A stretch of DNA of 19,620 bases, from positions 1 through 19,620 of the forward strand of contig JAUSPW010000658.1 of the NCBI GenBank assembly GCA_030652635.1, given 5' to 3'. The notes beneath the pieces are model-generated. The model worked only from the letters and a program-made list of their open reading frames with translations, made no database searches and was not told the DNA's origin. The stretch comes from Pseudohongiella sp. GTDB taxonomy: Bacteria > Pseudomonadota > Gammaproteobacteria > Pseudomonadales > Pseudohongiellaceae. Made by a program: the position numbers and the translations under genes. Positions 1 to 8,932 of the stretch are shown piece after piece (the stretch's first letter is position 1; every line of letters begins with the position of its first letter).

Positions 1-1018
1 CACCTGCCACCGCTGATAACAAAATCACCATCAGACTTTGACCGCCCTGCCCGGCTCCGGCGAATTGTCCGCCCTGTTGCTCAGCAGCAACCGATGCGAT
101 GGCAGCAATACCCTGCACATCTGCCACTTGAGCATTAACCACATAACTTTTTACTGAACCGTCACTTGTCTGTACTGCCAGCAATCCCGCGACCTGTGTT
201 AAATCGGTCAACATTCTGCGTGGCTGACCATGTGTAATCTGGACCACGCCTGGATAAAGGGTTACATCCCTCAATGGACCCGGGTCCAGAATCCGACGCT
301 GTTCTGGATAAAACCATGCTTCTGTTGCACCCTCAAATATCTGCTCATTGGATGTGAACGAAAAGCTGATGCGGTCTCCCGCCACAGCAAACAGGGCGTC
401 AACTGTGTGATTGGCAATTGGCAAACTTTCCCGCGTCTGCGCGATAGCGTCAGCCCATTCGGGGTTGGCACGAGAAGCACCGGATTCAACCGGCAGATCG
501 AGGGAGACGGTTGCTTCACCGATCAAACAAATCTGATCACAGACTTGCCATTCTACGTGTGCAGATGCAGTAAAGCGTTCAGCATCAAGACCTGCTGGCA
601 CCTCGATTGGCACCAACAGCAACACTTCGCTTTTGTATGAGAACGTAACAAGATCAGTGCCCTGAAAAACGAGCCACTCAGGGGTCGGCCAATGGATGTC
701 ACCAGCCACAGCGCCTTCAGGGAGTGTCCATTCGTGGATCATGGTGGCATCACCGCTGTCACCTGGCCACTTTGAGTAGGTATGCCACCCCTCTGACGGA
801 TCCAGCCTGATGGCTGTCCAAAGTGTTTGCCCCGCAACAACATTCAGTGATTCAGACACCAGTTCGACTTCAATCTCTTCCCCATAAAACACATCGGCCT
901 GTGCGCCAAAGGTCATCACTAACCCTGACAACATGGCACCGATGGATTTAACACAATTCTTCAGGAGGCGGTGACGTGCCCCCGGAATTGAGATGTTCTG
1001 AAAAAGTTGATCCTGCAT
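1..1018 (-). CDS. DsbD-family protein-disulfide reductase, N-terminal part (runs off left edge)
   Basis: The reading frame is open from an ATG at 1018 to the left edge: 339 codons, no stop. A GGGGAG ribosome binding site lies 5 bases before the ATG. Residues 1-41 look like a signal peptide with a long basic n-region, a hydrophobic stretch and AQA before the likely cleavage site. The periplasmic part carries the GWHTY...PGDSGD...W.LPEG pattern and a Cys-x3-Cys pair (C160, C164) in VEWQVCDQIC, typical of the N-terminal domain of the ScsB/CycZ branch of the DsbD family. The first transmembrane helix seems to begin at about residue 328 (SLMVILLSAVAG). The family carries electrons across the inner membrane to periplasmic partners such as DsbC. 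The gene lies 120 bases after recJ; whether it has its own promoter is unclear. The missing part should hold the membrane domain and a thioredoxin-like domain. Confidence 0.85.
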   Translation of the reverse strand, partial: MQDQLFQNISIPGARHRLLKNCVKSIGAMLSGLVMTFGAQADVFYGEEIEVELVSESLNVVAGQTLWTAIRLDPSEGWHTYSKWPGDSGDATMIHEWTLPEGAVAGDIHWPTPEWLVFQGTDLVTFSYKSEVLLLVPIEVPAGLDAERFTASAHVEWQVCDQICLIGEATVSLDLPVESGASRANPEWADAIAQTRESLPIANHTVDALFAVAGDRISFSFTSNEQIFEGATEAWFYPEQRRILDPGPLRDVTLYPGVVQITHGQPRRMLTDLTQVAGLLAVQTSDGSVKSYVVNAQVADVQGIAAIASVAAEQQGGQFAGAGQGGQSLMVILLSAVAG

Positions 1019-1138
1019 CTGGTCTCCCCATCAACTGGAATTCTATGGATTTTTCTTAGTTATCAATTTCTTGTTTGCGTCGATTGTAGCGCTTTGATAC
1101 CACTGATAACAGTTCATATTGTGATAAAAAGTAACGTT

Positions 1139-2896
1139 TTAAAGAAGCTCATAGTATTCAATCATGAGTTGAAGCTGTTGTTGTCCCCGGTATTCATTAA
1201 TATCGAGCCGGTACACCAGTCTGATTCGAGCGGTGTGTCCCAAAAACAACTTTTCTGTAGGGACATTAAACATGATGGCATCGATTGCCAGCTTTTGCCC
1301 GGGAGGAGACACCACAAACTTGATATGTTTTCCCGCCAGAACCCTGGCTGAAAAACAATCAAATACCCCTTCAAATAGCGGTTCCGGAAAAGCCTGTCCC
1401 CAAGGCCCTGCCTCACGGATCAACCTGGCTGTTTGAATACAGAGCGCTTCACTTGGCAGTTCGCCATCGGTCAATAGGTGTTTTTGGAGCATAGATTCAT
1501 CGAGGTGGCGCGATACTGCCCTCTCGAATGCACATCGAAACTCATCAAAACGGTCCCGCTCCAGACTCAGCCCCGCGGCCATCGCGTGACCACCAAACTT
1601 GCTGATAAGACCGGGGTTCTGGCTGGCTATTTCATCGAGCACGTCGCGAATATGCAAACCCGCTATAGAACGGGCGGATCCTTTGATTTCAGAGCCTGGT
1701 TGTCCGTCGGTAGTTGCATCTGCAAATATAATCGCCGGGCGGTGATACAACTCTTTTACGCGCGCTGCCACAATACCGACCACCCCTTGGTGCCAGCTGG
1801 GATCATACAGACAAAGTCCGGAAGGCAACTGCTCGTCACCCCCCGAAGGCAAAGACAATAGAGTTTCCTGCATCCCGGCTAGCACCTGCAGTGCTTGGGC
1901 CTTCATATCCGATTCGATGCGTTTGCGTTCTTCATTAATGGTATCGAGCCGGGTTGCGAGGTGGCGGGCTTGCTCGGGGTCGTCTGCGAGCAAACAGGCA
2001 ATGCCCAGCGACATATCTTCAAGTCGACCCGCTGCATTCAGCCTTGGACCTACTGTAAAGCCAAGGTCTGACGCCACCAGAGACTCTGGCGCACGACGCC
2101 CTACTTCAAGTAAGGCCATAATACCTGAGCATGCGCGCCCTTGACGGATGCGGCGCAGCCCTTCGCTGACCAGTATGCGGTTATTGTGATCGAGGGGGAC
2201 AAGATCAGCCACAGTGCCAAGTGCAACTAGGTCCAGCAGGTCTGCCAACTTTGGCTCAGGCATTTCTTGGGTGTCGAACCAGCCCTGCGAGCGCAGGTGT
2301 GCCCTGAGGGCTAGCATCAGGTAAAATACAACGCCCACACCAGCTAGCGCTTTGCTGCCAAATCCACAAGCGGTTTGATTGGGATTAACAATTGCGTCTG
2401 CTGTTGGCAAATCCGCACCAGGCAAGTGATGATCCGTAATCAGTACTTTGATTCCCAGTTCTTGTGCGGCCAGCACACCTTCATGGCTCGAGATGCCGTT
2501 ATCAACAGTAATGATCAAGTCGGGCTTGCGCGTATGTGCCATGGCGACAATCGCCGGACTAAGACCATAACCATAAGCGAAGCGATCAGGGACTATGTAG
2601 TCCAGATTCTGAAACCCCATGGATTTCAGCGCACGTAAAACCAGTGCACAACTGGTGGCACCATCAGTATCAAAATCAGACACCACCAGAATTCTGCCCT
2701 GTCGCTGCAACATTTCCCACAGCAAAACAACGGCTTGATCGATGCCTTTTAATCCGGAGGGAGGCAGTAGTGCGGAAGTTGCCAAGTCCAGTTGCGCGCG
2801 CTCGTTAATACTTCGAGCCGCATACAATCTGGCCAGCAGTGGATCGATACCAATCAACCCCGGGGTCTCTGGCACTGAGCGTTGTTGAATCAGCAC
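1139..2896 (-). CDS. recJ: Single-stranded-DNA-specific 5'-3' exonuclease RecJ
   Basis: The 585-residue product matches RecJ along its whole length (E. coli about 577). It degrades single-stranded DNA 5' to 3' in recombinational repair, mismatch repair and stalled-fork processing. DHH-superfamily metal-binding motifs are visible: DFDTDG at 74-79, VDNGISSH at 131-137, DHHLPG at 155-160 and the DLVALGTVAD segment at about 222-231. The DHHA1 signature GGHAMAAG is at 435-442, and a C-terminal OB-fold region ends in DINEYRGQQQLQL. The usual Ala of DFDADG is Thr here, outside the metal-binding aspartates. Translation starts at a GTG with GGAG 9 bases upstream. The start is 25 bases after the thrC stop, so recJ is probably the last or next-to-last gene of the dsbC-hom-thrC transcription unit. 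Confidence 0.97.
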   Translation of the reverse strand: MLIQQRSVPETPGLIGIDPLLARLYAARSINERAQLDLATSALLPPSGLKGIDQAVVLLWEMLQRQGRILVVSDFDTDGATSCALVLRALKSMGFQNLDYIVPDRFAYGYGLSPAIVAMAHTRKPDLIITVDNGISSHEGVLAAQELGIKVLITDHHLPGADLPTADAIVNPNQTACGFGSKALAGVGVVFYLMLALRAHLRSQGWFDTQEMPEPKLADLLDLVALGTVADLVPLDHNNRILVSEGLRRIRQGRACSGIMALLEVGRRAPESLVASDLGFTVGPRLNAAGRLEDMSLGIACLLADDPEQARHLATRLDTINEERKRIESDMKAQALQVLAGMQETLLSLPSGGDEQLPSGLCLYDPSWHQGVVGIVAARVKELYHRPAIIFADATTDGQPGSEIKGSARSIAGLHIRDVLDEIASQNPGLISKFGGHAMAAGLSLERDRFDEFRCAFERAVSRHLDESMLQKHLLTDGELPSEALCIQTARLIREAGPWGQAFPEPLFEGVFDCFSARVLAGKHIKFVVSPPGQKLAIDAIMFNVPTEKLFLGHTARIRLVYRLDINEYRGQQQLQLMIEYYELL

Positions 2897-2921
2897 GTAA
2901 GACTACTCCGGGGATGTGAAA

Positions 2922-4310
2922 TCAGAGCTTTGAACGCAGGAAGCGCGTAACCTCATCAACACTGTTGTCGAGGACTTCATATCGTTCTTCACGTTCAAAC
3001 AGGTCTTGCAGATGGGCAGGCAACGCGGGACTTTCAAGGCCGGCACGCGTCACGGCATCTGCAAATTTAACCGGATGCGCCGTTGCCAATGTGATCATAG
3101 GCACTGATTTATCCTGATTGCAGACCCGAGCAGCTTCCACACCAACCGCAGTATGAGGATCAATTAAAAACCCGGTGCGCTTATGTATATCTGCGATAAC
3201 AGAGCACGTCGTTGCATCATCAACCCCAAGACTTGAAAAGAGTTCACGCGCTTTATGCCAGCGATCGATGTCAAGGTGTAAGGGTTGCTTACCAAGCCCA
3301 GTGACAAAGGCTGTCACCGCATCCGCATTTCTATCAAATAAATCAAAAAGATAGCGTTCAAAGTTACTTGAGACCATGATGTCCATGCTGGGCGACAAGG
3401 TCGGCTGAAGTTCACCAAGGGAATACTCATTGTTGCTGATCAGTCGATGCAGAATATCGTTTCCGTTTGTCGCAATAATCAATTGCTTGACGGGCAGGCC
3501 CATGCAACGCGCCAGATAACCAGCGTAAATGTCACCAAAATTTCCCGTTGGTACAGAAAACGATACAGATCGCAGTGGTCCGCCCAGATTCAAGGCCGCA
3601 TAGAAGTAATAAACGATCTGCGCCATGATTCTGGCCCAGTTAATCGAATTTACTGCCACTAACTGCCTGTCCTCGGGTAAGAAAGACTGATCACCAAAGG
3701 CCGACTTAACAATGCGCTGGCAGTCATCAAAATTTCCGCGAACGGCAATATTATGGATATTGTCGCCTGGCACAGTGGTCATCTGGCGACGCTGTACTTC
3801 TGAAACACGCTGGTAAGGGTGGAGAATAAACAGGTCAATATTTTTACAATGCCGGCAACCTTCCAGGGCGGCAGAACCTGTATCCCCGGACGTCGCACCT
3901 AACACGGCTACTTTCTTGTTGTCGCGAATCAGCACGTAATCCAGCAGGCGACCAAGCAGTTGCAGGGCAAAATCTTTAAAGGCCAGTGTAGGACCACAAT
4001 ACAGCTCTAGCACCCATTCGTTAACACCCAGCATGCGCAGTGGTGCAACAGCTGGATGAGAAAAATCCTTGTAACTGTCCGCTAAAATGGATTGCAGTAC
4101 GTCATCTGGTATTTCACCATCCACAAAAGGCTTGATGATTTTAAAGGCCAGCTGATCGTAGGGTAATCCACTCCATGAGCTTATTTCCTGCTGCGTAAAG
4201 ACAGGCAAGGTTTCAGGCACATAAAGCCCACCATCGGGCGCAAGTCCGGTCAACAGGACCTGTTCAAAATTACAGACGGGTGAACGACCACGAGTACTGA
4301 TGTATTTCAT
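2922..4310 (-). CDS. thrC: Threonine synthase
   Basis: The 462-residue protein is a PLP-dependent threonine synthase of the long class. It converts O-phospho-L-homoserine and water to L-threonine and phosphate in the cytoplasm. The PLP lysine is K112 in GPTLAFKDFALQL. The phosphate-binding glycine loop is GATSGDTGSA at about 138-147, and a VPTGNFGDIYAGYLA motif follows. The N-terminal MKYISTRG...F..VLLTGLAPDGGLYVPE is diagnostic of the family. The start codon lies 9 bases after the hom stop, and the TGAGG ribosome binding site overlaps that stop, so the two are probably translationally coupled. No homoserine kinase gene (thrB or thrH) is in the window, so that step must be encoded elsewhere. 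Confidence 0.97.
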   Translation of the reverse strand: MKYISTRGRSPVCNFEQVLLTGLAPDGGLYVPETLPVFTQQEISSWSGLPYDQLAFKIIKPFVDGEIPDDVLQSILADSYKDFSHPAVAPLRMLGVNEWVLELYCGPTLAFKDFALQLLGRLLDYVLIRDNKKVAVLGATSGDTGSAALEGCRHCKNIDLFILHPYQRVSEVQRRQMTTVPGDNIHNIAVRGNFDDCQRIVKSAFGDQSFLPEDRQLVAVNSINWARIMAQIVYYFYAALNLGGPLRSVSFSVPTGNFGDIYAGYLARCMGLPVKQLIIATNGNDILHRLISNNEYSLGELQPTLSPSMDIMVSSNFERYLFDLFDRNADAVTAFVTGLGKQPLHLDIDRWHKARELFSSLGVDDATTCSVIADIHKRTGFLIDPHTAVGVEAARVCNQDKSVPMITLATAHPVKFADAVTRAGLESPALPAHLQDLFEREERYEVLDNSVDEVTRFLRSKL

Positions 4311-4319
4311 AACGTAACC

Positions 4320-5663
4320 TCAGACCCGCTCATCATCAAACAACTCAACCCGGATACGCGTCACATCACCCGCGACTTCGTCCAGACTCTCAATGACGGC
4401 AATTGCCACATTCATGGTCTTTTCGAGAATGCGACTGGTCAGGATCACCATCGGAACAATCCCTTTTTCTGCATCAGGGCCGTGTGGCTCTTTCTGAATG
4501 ACAGCTTCGATATTGATACCGTAATTGGTCAGAACCTGAGAGATTTTTGCCATAACACCAACTCGATCACGAGCTGGTATACGCAAGTAGTACTCAGACT
4601 CAATGTCTTCGATGTTCAATATTTCGATATCATTGCGGAGATTGCTGAAGGCCAGTGGTGGAACAACGGACACATTACGGTCATCGCGCCCTGCTCGTGC
4701 GATATCTATGATATCTGCCACAACAGACGAGGCTGTTGCCGCTGCACCTGCGCCGGCACCGTAATACAGCGTACTGCCAGCAGAGTCGCCTTTTACAACC
4801 ACCGCGTTCATGACGCCATTTACATTCGCGATTAACTGACGCTCGGAAATCAAAGTCGGGTGCACACGCAATTCTATGCCTTTGGCAGTGATACGTGTGA
4901 TACCCAGGTGTTTGATTCGATACCCAAGTTCCGCTGCAAATGCCATGTCTGCGGTGGTAATTTTACTGATACCTTCGGTGTAAATTCGATCAAATTGCAG
5001 CGCTATTCCAAATGCATTAGCGGCCAGAATGGTTAATTTGTGTGCGGCATCAATGCCTTCCACATCAAATGTAGGATCAGCCTCAGCATAACCCAGCGCT
5101 TGAGCCTCTTTGAGGACTTCAGGAAAATTGCGTTTACGTTCAGCCATTTCGGTCAGAATATAATTGCTGGTGCCATTTATAATGCCTGCCAACCAGTGAA
5201 TGGAGTTGGCGGATAATCCTTCACGTAAGGCTTTGATAATAGGGATACCACCCGCTACCGCACTTTCGTAGGCAACTACCACACCTTTCTGGCGGGCTGC
5301 TTCAAAAATAACGTTGCCGTGCACAGCGATCAGCGCTTTATTAGCAGTCACTACATGTTTGCCGTTTTGAATGGCCAGCATAACCAACTCAAAAGCTGGC
5401 TCGTAACCACCGATCAACTCAACCAATATGTCGACTTCTGGATCACGTGCGACGTCAAAGACATCCTGGCTTACCCGAATTCCTTGATCCTGCCATGCTG
5501 GATCCGGTCTACGTGTTGCCACATGGACAATCTCAAGCGTCATGCCAACACGACGCGTGATTTCCGATTTTTTACTGTTCAGCAGGTGCATCGTGCCGCC
5601 ACCTACTGTTCCAACACCACAAAGACCTATACGCAGACGCTGCTTATCACTTTCCTGACTCAC
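4320..5663 (-). CDS. hom: Homoserine dehydrogenase with C-terminal ACT domain
   Basis: The 447-residue monofunctional enzyme reduces aspartate semialdehyde to homoserine with NAD(P)H, the branch point to threonine and methionine. The Rossmann GVGTVGG is at 16-22 and VTANKALIA at about 105-113. The signature block YESAVAGGIPIIKALREGL spans 132-150, followed by INGTSNYILTEM and GYAEADPTFDVEGIDAAHKL. A C-terminal ACT domain (about 357-435: YYLRIPARDRVGVMAKISQV, then YGINIEAVIQ) suggests allosteric feedback by threonine, as known in the family. No aspartokinase domain is fused. The start is a GTG with GAGG 5 bases upstream. It lies 79 bases after dsbC; no convincing promoter was seen in that gap. 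Confidence 0.97.
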   Translation of the reverse strand: MSQESDKQRLRIGLCGVGTVGGGTMHLLNSKKSEITRRVGMTLEIVHVATRRPDPAWQDQGIRVSQDVFDVARDPEVDILVELIGGYEPAFELVMLAIQNGKHVVTANKALIAVHGNVIFEAARQKGVVVAYESAVAGGIPIIKALREGLSANSIHWLAGIINGTSNYILTEMAERKRNFPEVLKEAQALGYAEADPTFDVEGIDAAHKLTILAANAFGIALQFDRIYTEGISKITTADMAFAAELGYRIKHLGITRITAKGIELRVHPTLISERQLIANVNGVMNAVVVKGDSAGSTLYYGAGAGAAATASSVVADIIDIARAGRDDRNVSVVPPLAFSNLRNDIEILNIEDIESEYYLRIPARDRVGVMAKISQVLTNYGINIEAVIQKEPHGPDAEKGIVPMVILTSRILEKTMNVAIAVIESLDEVAGDVTRIRVELFDDERV

Positions 5664-5742
5664 GTTTTCCTCACACTCGTTTGTTCTGGTGCCAAGCCGT
5701 GGCTATTAACACCTATAATTTTTACCGATCAGATTGCCGTTA

Positions 5743-6510
5743 TTATTGACCGAGCACCAGGGCACTCAGGCGATCCACTTCCATATAACCCGGCACCAGC
5801 GTGCCATCTGGCAAAATGATTGCTGGAGTGCCTGTAATGCCGATGCGATTGCCCAGCGCATGATGATTCAACACGGTATTTTGACAGTCACGATCGGGAA
5901 GGTTCTGGCCATTTTTTGCTTGTGTCAGCGCCACTTTTCGATCAGGAGCGCACCAAACTGAAATCATTTTTGGATAGGCAGTCGACTCTGCGCCTCCACG
6001 GGGATAGGCCATGTAACGGACAGCAATGCCGCGCTCGTTGATGGCTTCAATATCGTGATGCAGACGTCGGCAATAAGTACAATCCACGTCGGTAAAGACC
6101 GTGATTGTTGCTTGAGGGTTTTCCGGGCTGAATATAATCATTTGATCTTCAGGCACACCGGCAATCCAGTCTTTGACTTGCACCTGTCGGGTCTGAGCGG
6201 TCAAATTCGTCAATCCCTGGGCTTGAGTCATATAAAGTTCACCAGTAATCAAAAACTGGCCGGTGCGATCACTCAATAGAATCTCACCTGAACTCATGAT
6301 TAGCTCATACAGACCGGGCATCTGTGTTTCACGCACTTCCTGGACCTGCAATTGTCCCTGCGTTACGGCACCCAGACTCGTGTTGATGGCGTTACGCAGC
6401 GTTTGTTCCCATTCGGGGGCCTCTGCAGCGTGCACAACAAAAGATGCGAAGCTAAATCCCACGGCCAAGCCAAGTTTCTTGAACCCCTTAAACAACCATG
6501 ACCCGCTCAT
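5743..6510 (-). CDS. dsbC: Thiol:disulfide interchange protein DsbC
   Basis: This is a 255-residue periplasmic disulfide isomerase that reshuffles wrong disulfides and is kept reduced by DsbD. Residues 1-28 form a signal peptide (MSGSWLFKGFKKLGLAVG... cut after VVHA). An N-terminal dimerisation domain runs to about residue 110. The thioredoxin-like domain has the CTYC active site at 144-147 inside FTDVDCTYCRRLH, as in DsbC/DsbG, the cis-proline loop TGTPAIILPDG (T228-P229), and a second cysteine pair (C187, C209). The ATG at 6510 is chosen because GGAGG sits 9 bases before it; an in-frame TTG at 6528 would include that site. Its likely reductant is a DsbD family protein such as the one at the left edge. 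Confidence 0.95.
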   Translation of the reverse strand: MSGSWLFKGFKKLGLAVGFSFASFVVHAAEAPEWEQTLRNAINTSLGAVTQGQLQVQEVRETQMPGLYELIMSSGEILLSDRTGQFLITGELYMTQAQGLTNLTAQTRQVQVKDWIAGVPEDQMIIFSPENPQATITVFTDVDCTYCRRLHHDIEAINERGIAVRYMAYPRGGAESTAYPKMISVWCAPDRKVALTQAKNGQNLPDRDCQNTVLNHHALGNRIGITGTPAIILPDGTLVPGYMEVDRLSALVLGQ

Positions 6511-6578
6511 TATGCTTCGCCTCCACAACGTGTTTTGTATTGATTGCTGCCGACTGTATCACGAGCTGGCATCGTACC

Positions 6579-6607
6579 AAAAAAAAAGGGGCCGAAGCCC
6601 CTTTTTT
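6579..6607 (-). terminator. Rho-independent terminator of the rpsP-rimM-trmD-rplS operon
   Basis: On the minus strand an A-run leads into GGGGC, loop TTCG, GCCCC and nine Ts. Arms are at 6588-6592 and 6597-6601. The A and T runs extend the stem, and the UUCG loop is exceptionally stable. It lies 75 bases after the rplS stop. With A- and T-runs on both sides it could also work on the plus strand, but no plus-strand gene leads into it. Confidence 0.93.
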
Positions 6608-6681
6608 GCAGATCATCACCGCTTAACAATGCGCCCCGGTTTTCCCGGTATACGCAGCAATGCAAGGTCTGCCATACCGAA

Positions 6682-7047
6682 TCAGCTGACTTTCTTTTCC
6701 AGCTTTTCGGTGATACGGGCTGCACGACCAGACAGGTCACGCAGGTAGTACAGTTTGGCCTGACGCACATCGCCGCGACGCTTCAGCGTGATGCTGTCGA
6801 TCATGGTGCTGTGAGTCTGGAAAGTACGCTCAACACCAACACCGTGGGAGATTTTACGAACGGTAAAGGCAGAGTTCAGGCCACGATTGCGGATACCAAT
6901 CACCACGCCTTCAAATGCCTGCAAACGCTCGCGGTCACCTTCCTTGATTTTAACTTGCACAACCACTGTGTCGCCCGGGCTGAATTCCGGCACTTCCCTG
7001 GTCATTTGCTGGCTTTCCACCAATTCTATATTCTTGCTGTCACTCAT
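6682..7047 (-). CDS. rplS: 50S ribosomal protein bL19
   Basis: The 121-residue protein is bL19, located at the 30S-50S interface. Recognisable blocks are FSPGDTVVVQVKIKEGDRERLQAFEGVVIGIRNRGLNS and FTVRKISHGVGVERTFQTHS, ending in KLYYLRDLSGRAARITEK. The ATG at 7047 gives the usual length; GGGAG lies 7 bases upstream. A longer in-frame start at 7098 adds 17 residues unlike the family and was rejected. It is the last gene of the rpsP-rimM-trmD-rplS operon, 79 bases after trmD. Confidence 0.98.
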   Translation of the reverse strand: MSDSKNIELVESQQMTREVPEFSPGDTVVVQVKIKEGDRERLQAFEGVVIGIRNRGLNSAFTVRKISHGVGVERTFQTHSTMIDSITLKRRGDVRQAKLYYLRDLSGRAARITEKLEKKVS

Positions 7048-7126
7048 CGCCGTACTCCCGGTTATGGATACCCTTAACACCTGATTTACCAGCCACAATC
7101 ATTGAGGCTGCGTTTGCTCAGGTCGG

Positions 7127-7897
7127 CTAGGTACCGTATTCACTGATAAATTCATTCAGAAGCTCCCGTTCTTGCTCATTCAGAACTTGCTGATCCAGCA
7201 GATCTGGTCGCTTCAACCATGTTTGCCCCAGCCGCTGCTTCAACTGCCAGCGCCGTATATGTTGGTGGTTGCCTCCCGTCAGCACCTCTGGCACTGACTG
7301 CCCAGCAAACTCCTGCGGGCGTGTATAACGAGGACAATCCAGCAAACGTAATCCTGTACTGCTGTCGGCAAAAGAATCCAATCCAGCTGACTCTTCGTGC
7401 CCGAGCGCTCCCGGTTGGTAGCGGATGATTGCATCCAGCATTACCATCGCGGCAAGTTCTCCACCACTGAGAACGTAGTCACCAATCGACCACTCCTCAT
7501 CTATCTCTGTCTTCAGCACCCTTTCGTCGATGCCCTGATACCGTCCACACACAAGCACCAGATTTCGCCGTTGGGCAAGCAAGTCAACTCCCGCCTGATC
7601 TAAGCGTCGCCCTTGTGGTGACAAATAGATCACTGTCGGTTTTGAATCATTCCAAGCCTTTGCCTGCGCGATTGCATCGCACAGCGGGCCAGTTTTCATC
7701 AACATCCCTGCCCCACCGCCAAATGGTTTGTCATCGACGGTTCTATGCCGATCCAACGCAAAATCGCGAGGACTCCAGCAAGCCACTTCAACTATACCTG
7801 CGCGACAGGCTCTGCCTGTTACGCCGTACGATGTCACGGCCGAAAACATCTCCGGAAACAGCGTTACGATACCTACCTGCATGCGGCCAGCCGACAT
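7127..7897 (-). CDS. trmD: tRNA (guanine-N1)-methyltransferase TrmD
   Basis: The 256-residue SPOUT-family enzyme methylates G37 of tRNAs using S-adenosylmethionine and prevents +1 frameshifting. Family blocks are GIVTLFPEMFSAVTSYGVTGRA, SPRDFALDRHRTVDDKPFGGG, VIYLSPQGRRLDQ, the trefoil-knot LVCGRYQGIDERV, and EEWSIGDYVLSGGELAAM. The C-terminal QHIRRWQLKQRLGQTWLKRPDLL segment is also present. The ATG at 7897 is preferred because GGAG lies 8 bases upstream; it adds 5 residues before the usual start at MQVGIVTLFPEMF. Longer in-frame starts up to 7939 are less likely. It lies 53 bases after rimM. Confidence 0.97.
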   Translation of the reverse strand: MSAGRMQVGIVTLFPEMFSAVTSYGVTGRACRAGIVEVACWSPRDFALDRHRTVDDKPFGGGAGMLMKTGPLCDAIAQAKAWNDSKPTVIYLSPQGRRLDQAGVDLLAQRRNLVLVCGRYQGIDERVLKTEIDEEWSIGDYVLSGGELAAMVMLDAIIRYQPGALGHEESAGLDSFADSSTGLRLLDCPRYTRPQEFAGQSVPEVLTGGNHQHIRRWQLKQRLGQTWLKRPDLLDQQVLNEQERELLNEFISEYGT

Positions 7898-7950
7898 GCT
7901 CGCTTCTCCGGTCAATACTGTCATCATTCCCGATCCCAAGTGTTTATCAC

Positions 7951-8526
7951 TCAGATCAGGTAATCCGCTTCCCAGTCCACTTTGACACTATCGCTGCCAA
8001 GATCGACCTCAACTATTACTTGACCAGGCAACCATGGAATCAGACGTTGGTGCTTGTCCAGACTCCCTTCGCAAGGCTTCACAACCATCACATCATTCGC
8101 ACCGGTTTCAAGCAGGCAATCAATTCTGCCTAACATTTGACCGGCTGCATTAGTAACCTGCAAGCCCACCAATTGGTGCCAGTAATAGTCATCAGCACCC
8201 AGCGCAGGCAACTCAGACAATGGCACCATCAAATCCATGCCAGTCAAAAGCCTGATGTCTTCAGGGGTATCAAAACCCACTACGTGCGCAATCAGTCCTT
8301 TGCCATGCGGTTTAGCGTCGTCCATCACCAGCGCTTTACACGCACCGTTCAAGCTTCCGGTAAACTGCTTGTAAAGCAGAATGTTCTCTCTGGGCTGAGT
8401 ATGAGAGACCAGTTTAAACCAGCCTTTCACGCCATAGGGTGATCCTATGCGACCCAGACTGACCAGCTCAGGCGTTTTATCGACACTTGATCGGGAAACG
8501 CCCGAGGTTGGACTCAATCGAGCCAA
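7951..8526 (-). CDS. rimM: 16S rRNA processing / ribosome maturation factor RimM
   Basis: The 191-residue product is RimM, which binds S19 and assists maturation of the 30S head. The N-terminal RimM domain shows LVSLGRIGSPYGVKGWFKL. A PRC-barrel follows with DDYYWHQLVGLQVTNAAGQMLGRI and ends MVVKPCEGSLDKHQRLIPWLPGQVI. The only usable start for the full N-terminus is a TTG at 8526 with AGGA about 10 bases upstream. This leaves about 20 low-complexity residues before the family core, longer than in E. coli. A TTG start may lower expression relative to the neighbouring ribosomal protein genes. It begins 18 bases after the rpsP stop. Confidence 0.94.
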   Translation of the reverse strand: MARLSPTSGVSRSSVDKTPELVSLGRIGSPYGVKGWFKLVSHTQPRENILLYKQFTGSLNGACKALVMDDAKPHGKGLIAHVVGFDTPEDIRLLTGMDLMVPLSELPALGADDYYWHQLVGLQVTNAAGQMLGRIDCLLETGANDVMVVKPCEGSLDKHQRLIPWLPGQVIVEVDLGSDSVKVDWEADYLI

Positions 8527-8544
8527 GTCAGCAACGTCCTGAAA

Positions 8545-8805
8545 TCAAGCTTGAGTTGTAGCAGTTGTTGCTGCTTCTTTAATCAGTGCAGCAACTCGCT
8601 CACTTGGCTGTGCGCCTTGTGTTGACCAGTAGCTGACGCGATCCAGATCAATGCGCAAACGCTCTTCCTTACCACGCGCAACAGGATTAAAAAACCCTAC
8701 GCGCTCGATGAAGCGACCGTCACGCGCGTTGCGCGAATCGGAAACTGTGATGTGGTAAAAGGGCTTTTTCTTGGCGCCGCCGCGAGCCAATCGGATTGTG
8801 ACCAT
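8545..8805 (-). CDS. rpsP: 30S ribosomal protein bS16
   Basis: The 86-residue protein begins MVTIRLARGGAKKKPFYHI and continues VSDSRNARDGRFIERVGFFNP, the bS16 signature. It is an early-binding small-subunit protein. A TAGGA-type ribosome binding site precedes the ATG. It is the first gene of the rpsP-rimM-trmD-rplS operon, downstream of the promoter at 8878-8906. Confidence 0.98.
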   Translation of the reverse strand: MVTIRLARGGAKKKPFYHITVSDSRNARDGRFIERVGFFNPVARGKEERLRIDLDRVSYWSTQGAQPSERVAALIKEAATTATTQA

Positions 8806-8877
8806 AGACTACTATTCCTAAAGTTATCTTCGTACGAAAATAGATTAAATCCGACACAGTGCCGGAAAAAGTGCAGC

Positions 8878-8906
8878 ATTCTAAGCCAAACATCCGCCTG
8901 TGGGAA
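8878..8906 (-). promoter_or_regulatory. Predicted sigma-70 promoter of the rpsP operon
   Basis: On the minus strand TTCCCA (8901-8906) and TAGAAT (8878-8883) are 17 bases apart, matching 4/6 and 5/6 of the consensus. Transcription would start near 8871, giving a leader of about 65 nt before rpsP. Confidence 0.6.
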
Positions 8907-8932
8907 GATTTCTTTGTGTTTTTTCAATAAAT

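Noticed and set aside
230..640. Plus-strand open frame of 136 codons
   Set aside because: It lies opposite the DsbD-like gene, whose minus-strand frame has a signal peptide and family motifs. The plus product resembles nothing and has no ribosome binding site.
5675..5700. TTGGCAC upstream of hom as a sigma-54 promoter
   Set aside because: There is no GC at the -12 spacing.
5319..5819. Plus-strand open frame of 166 codons
   Set aside because: It is antisense to hom and the hom-dsbC gap and has no recognisable domain.
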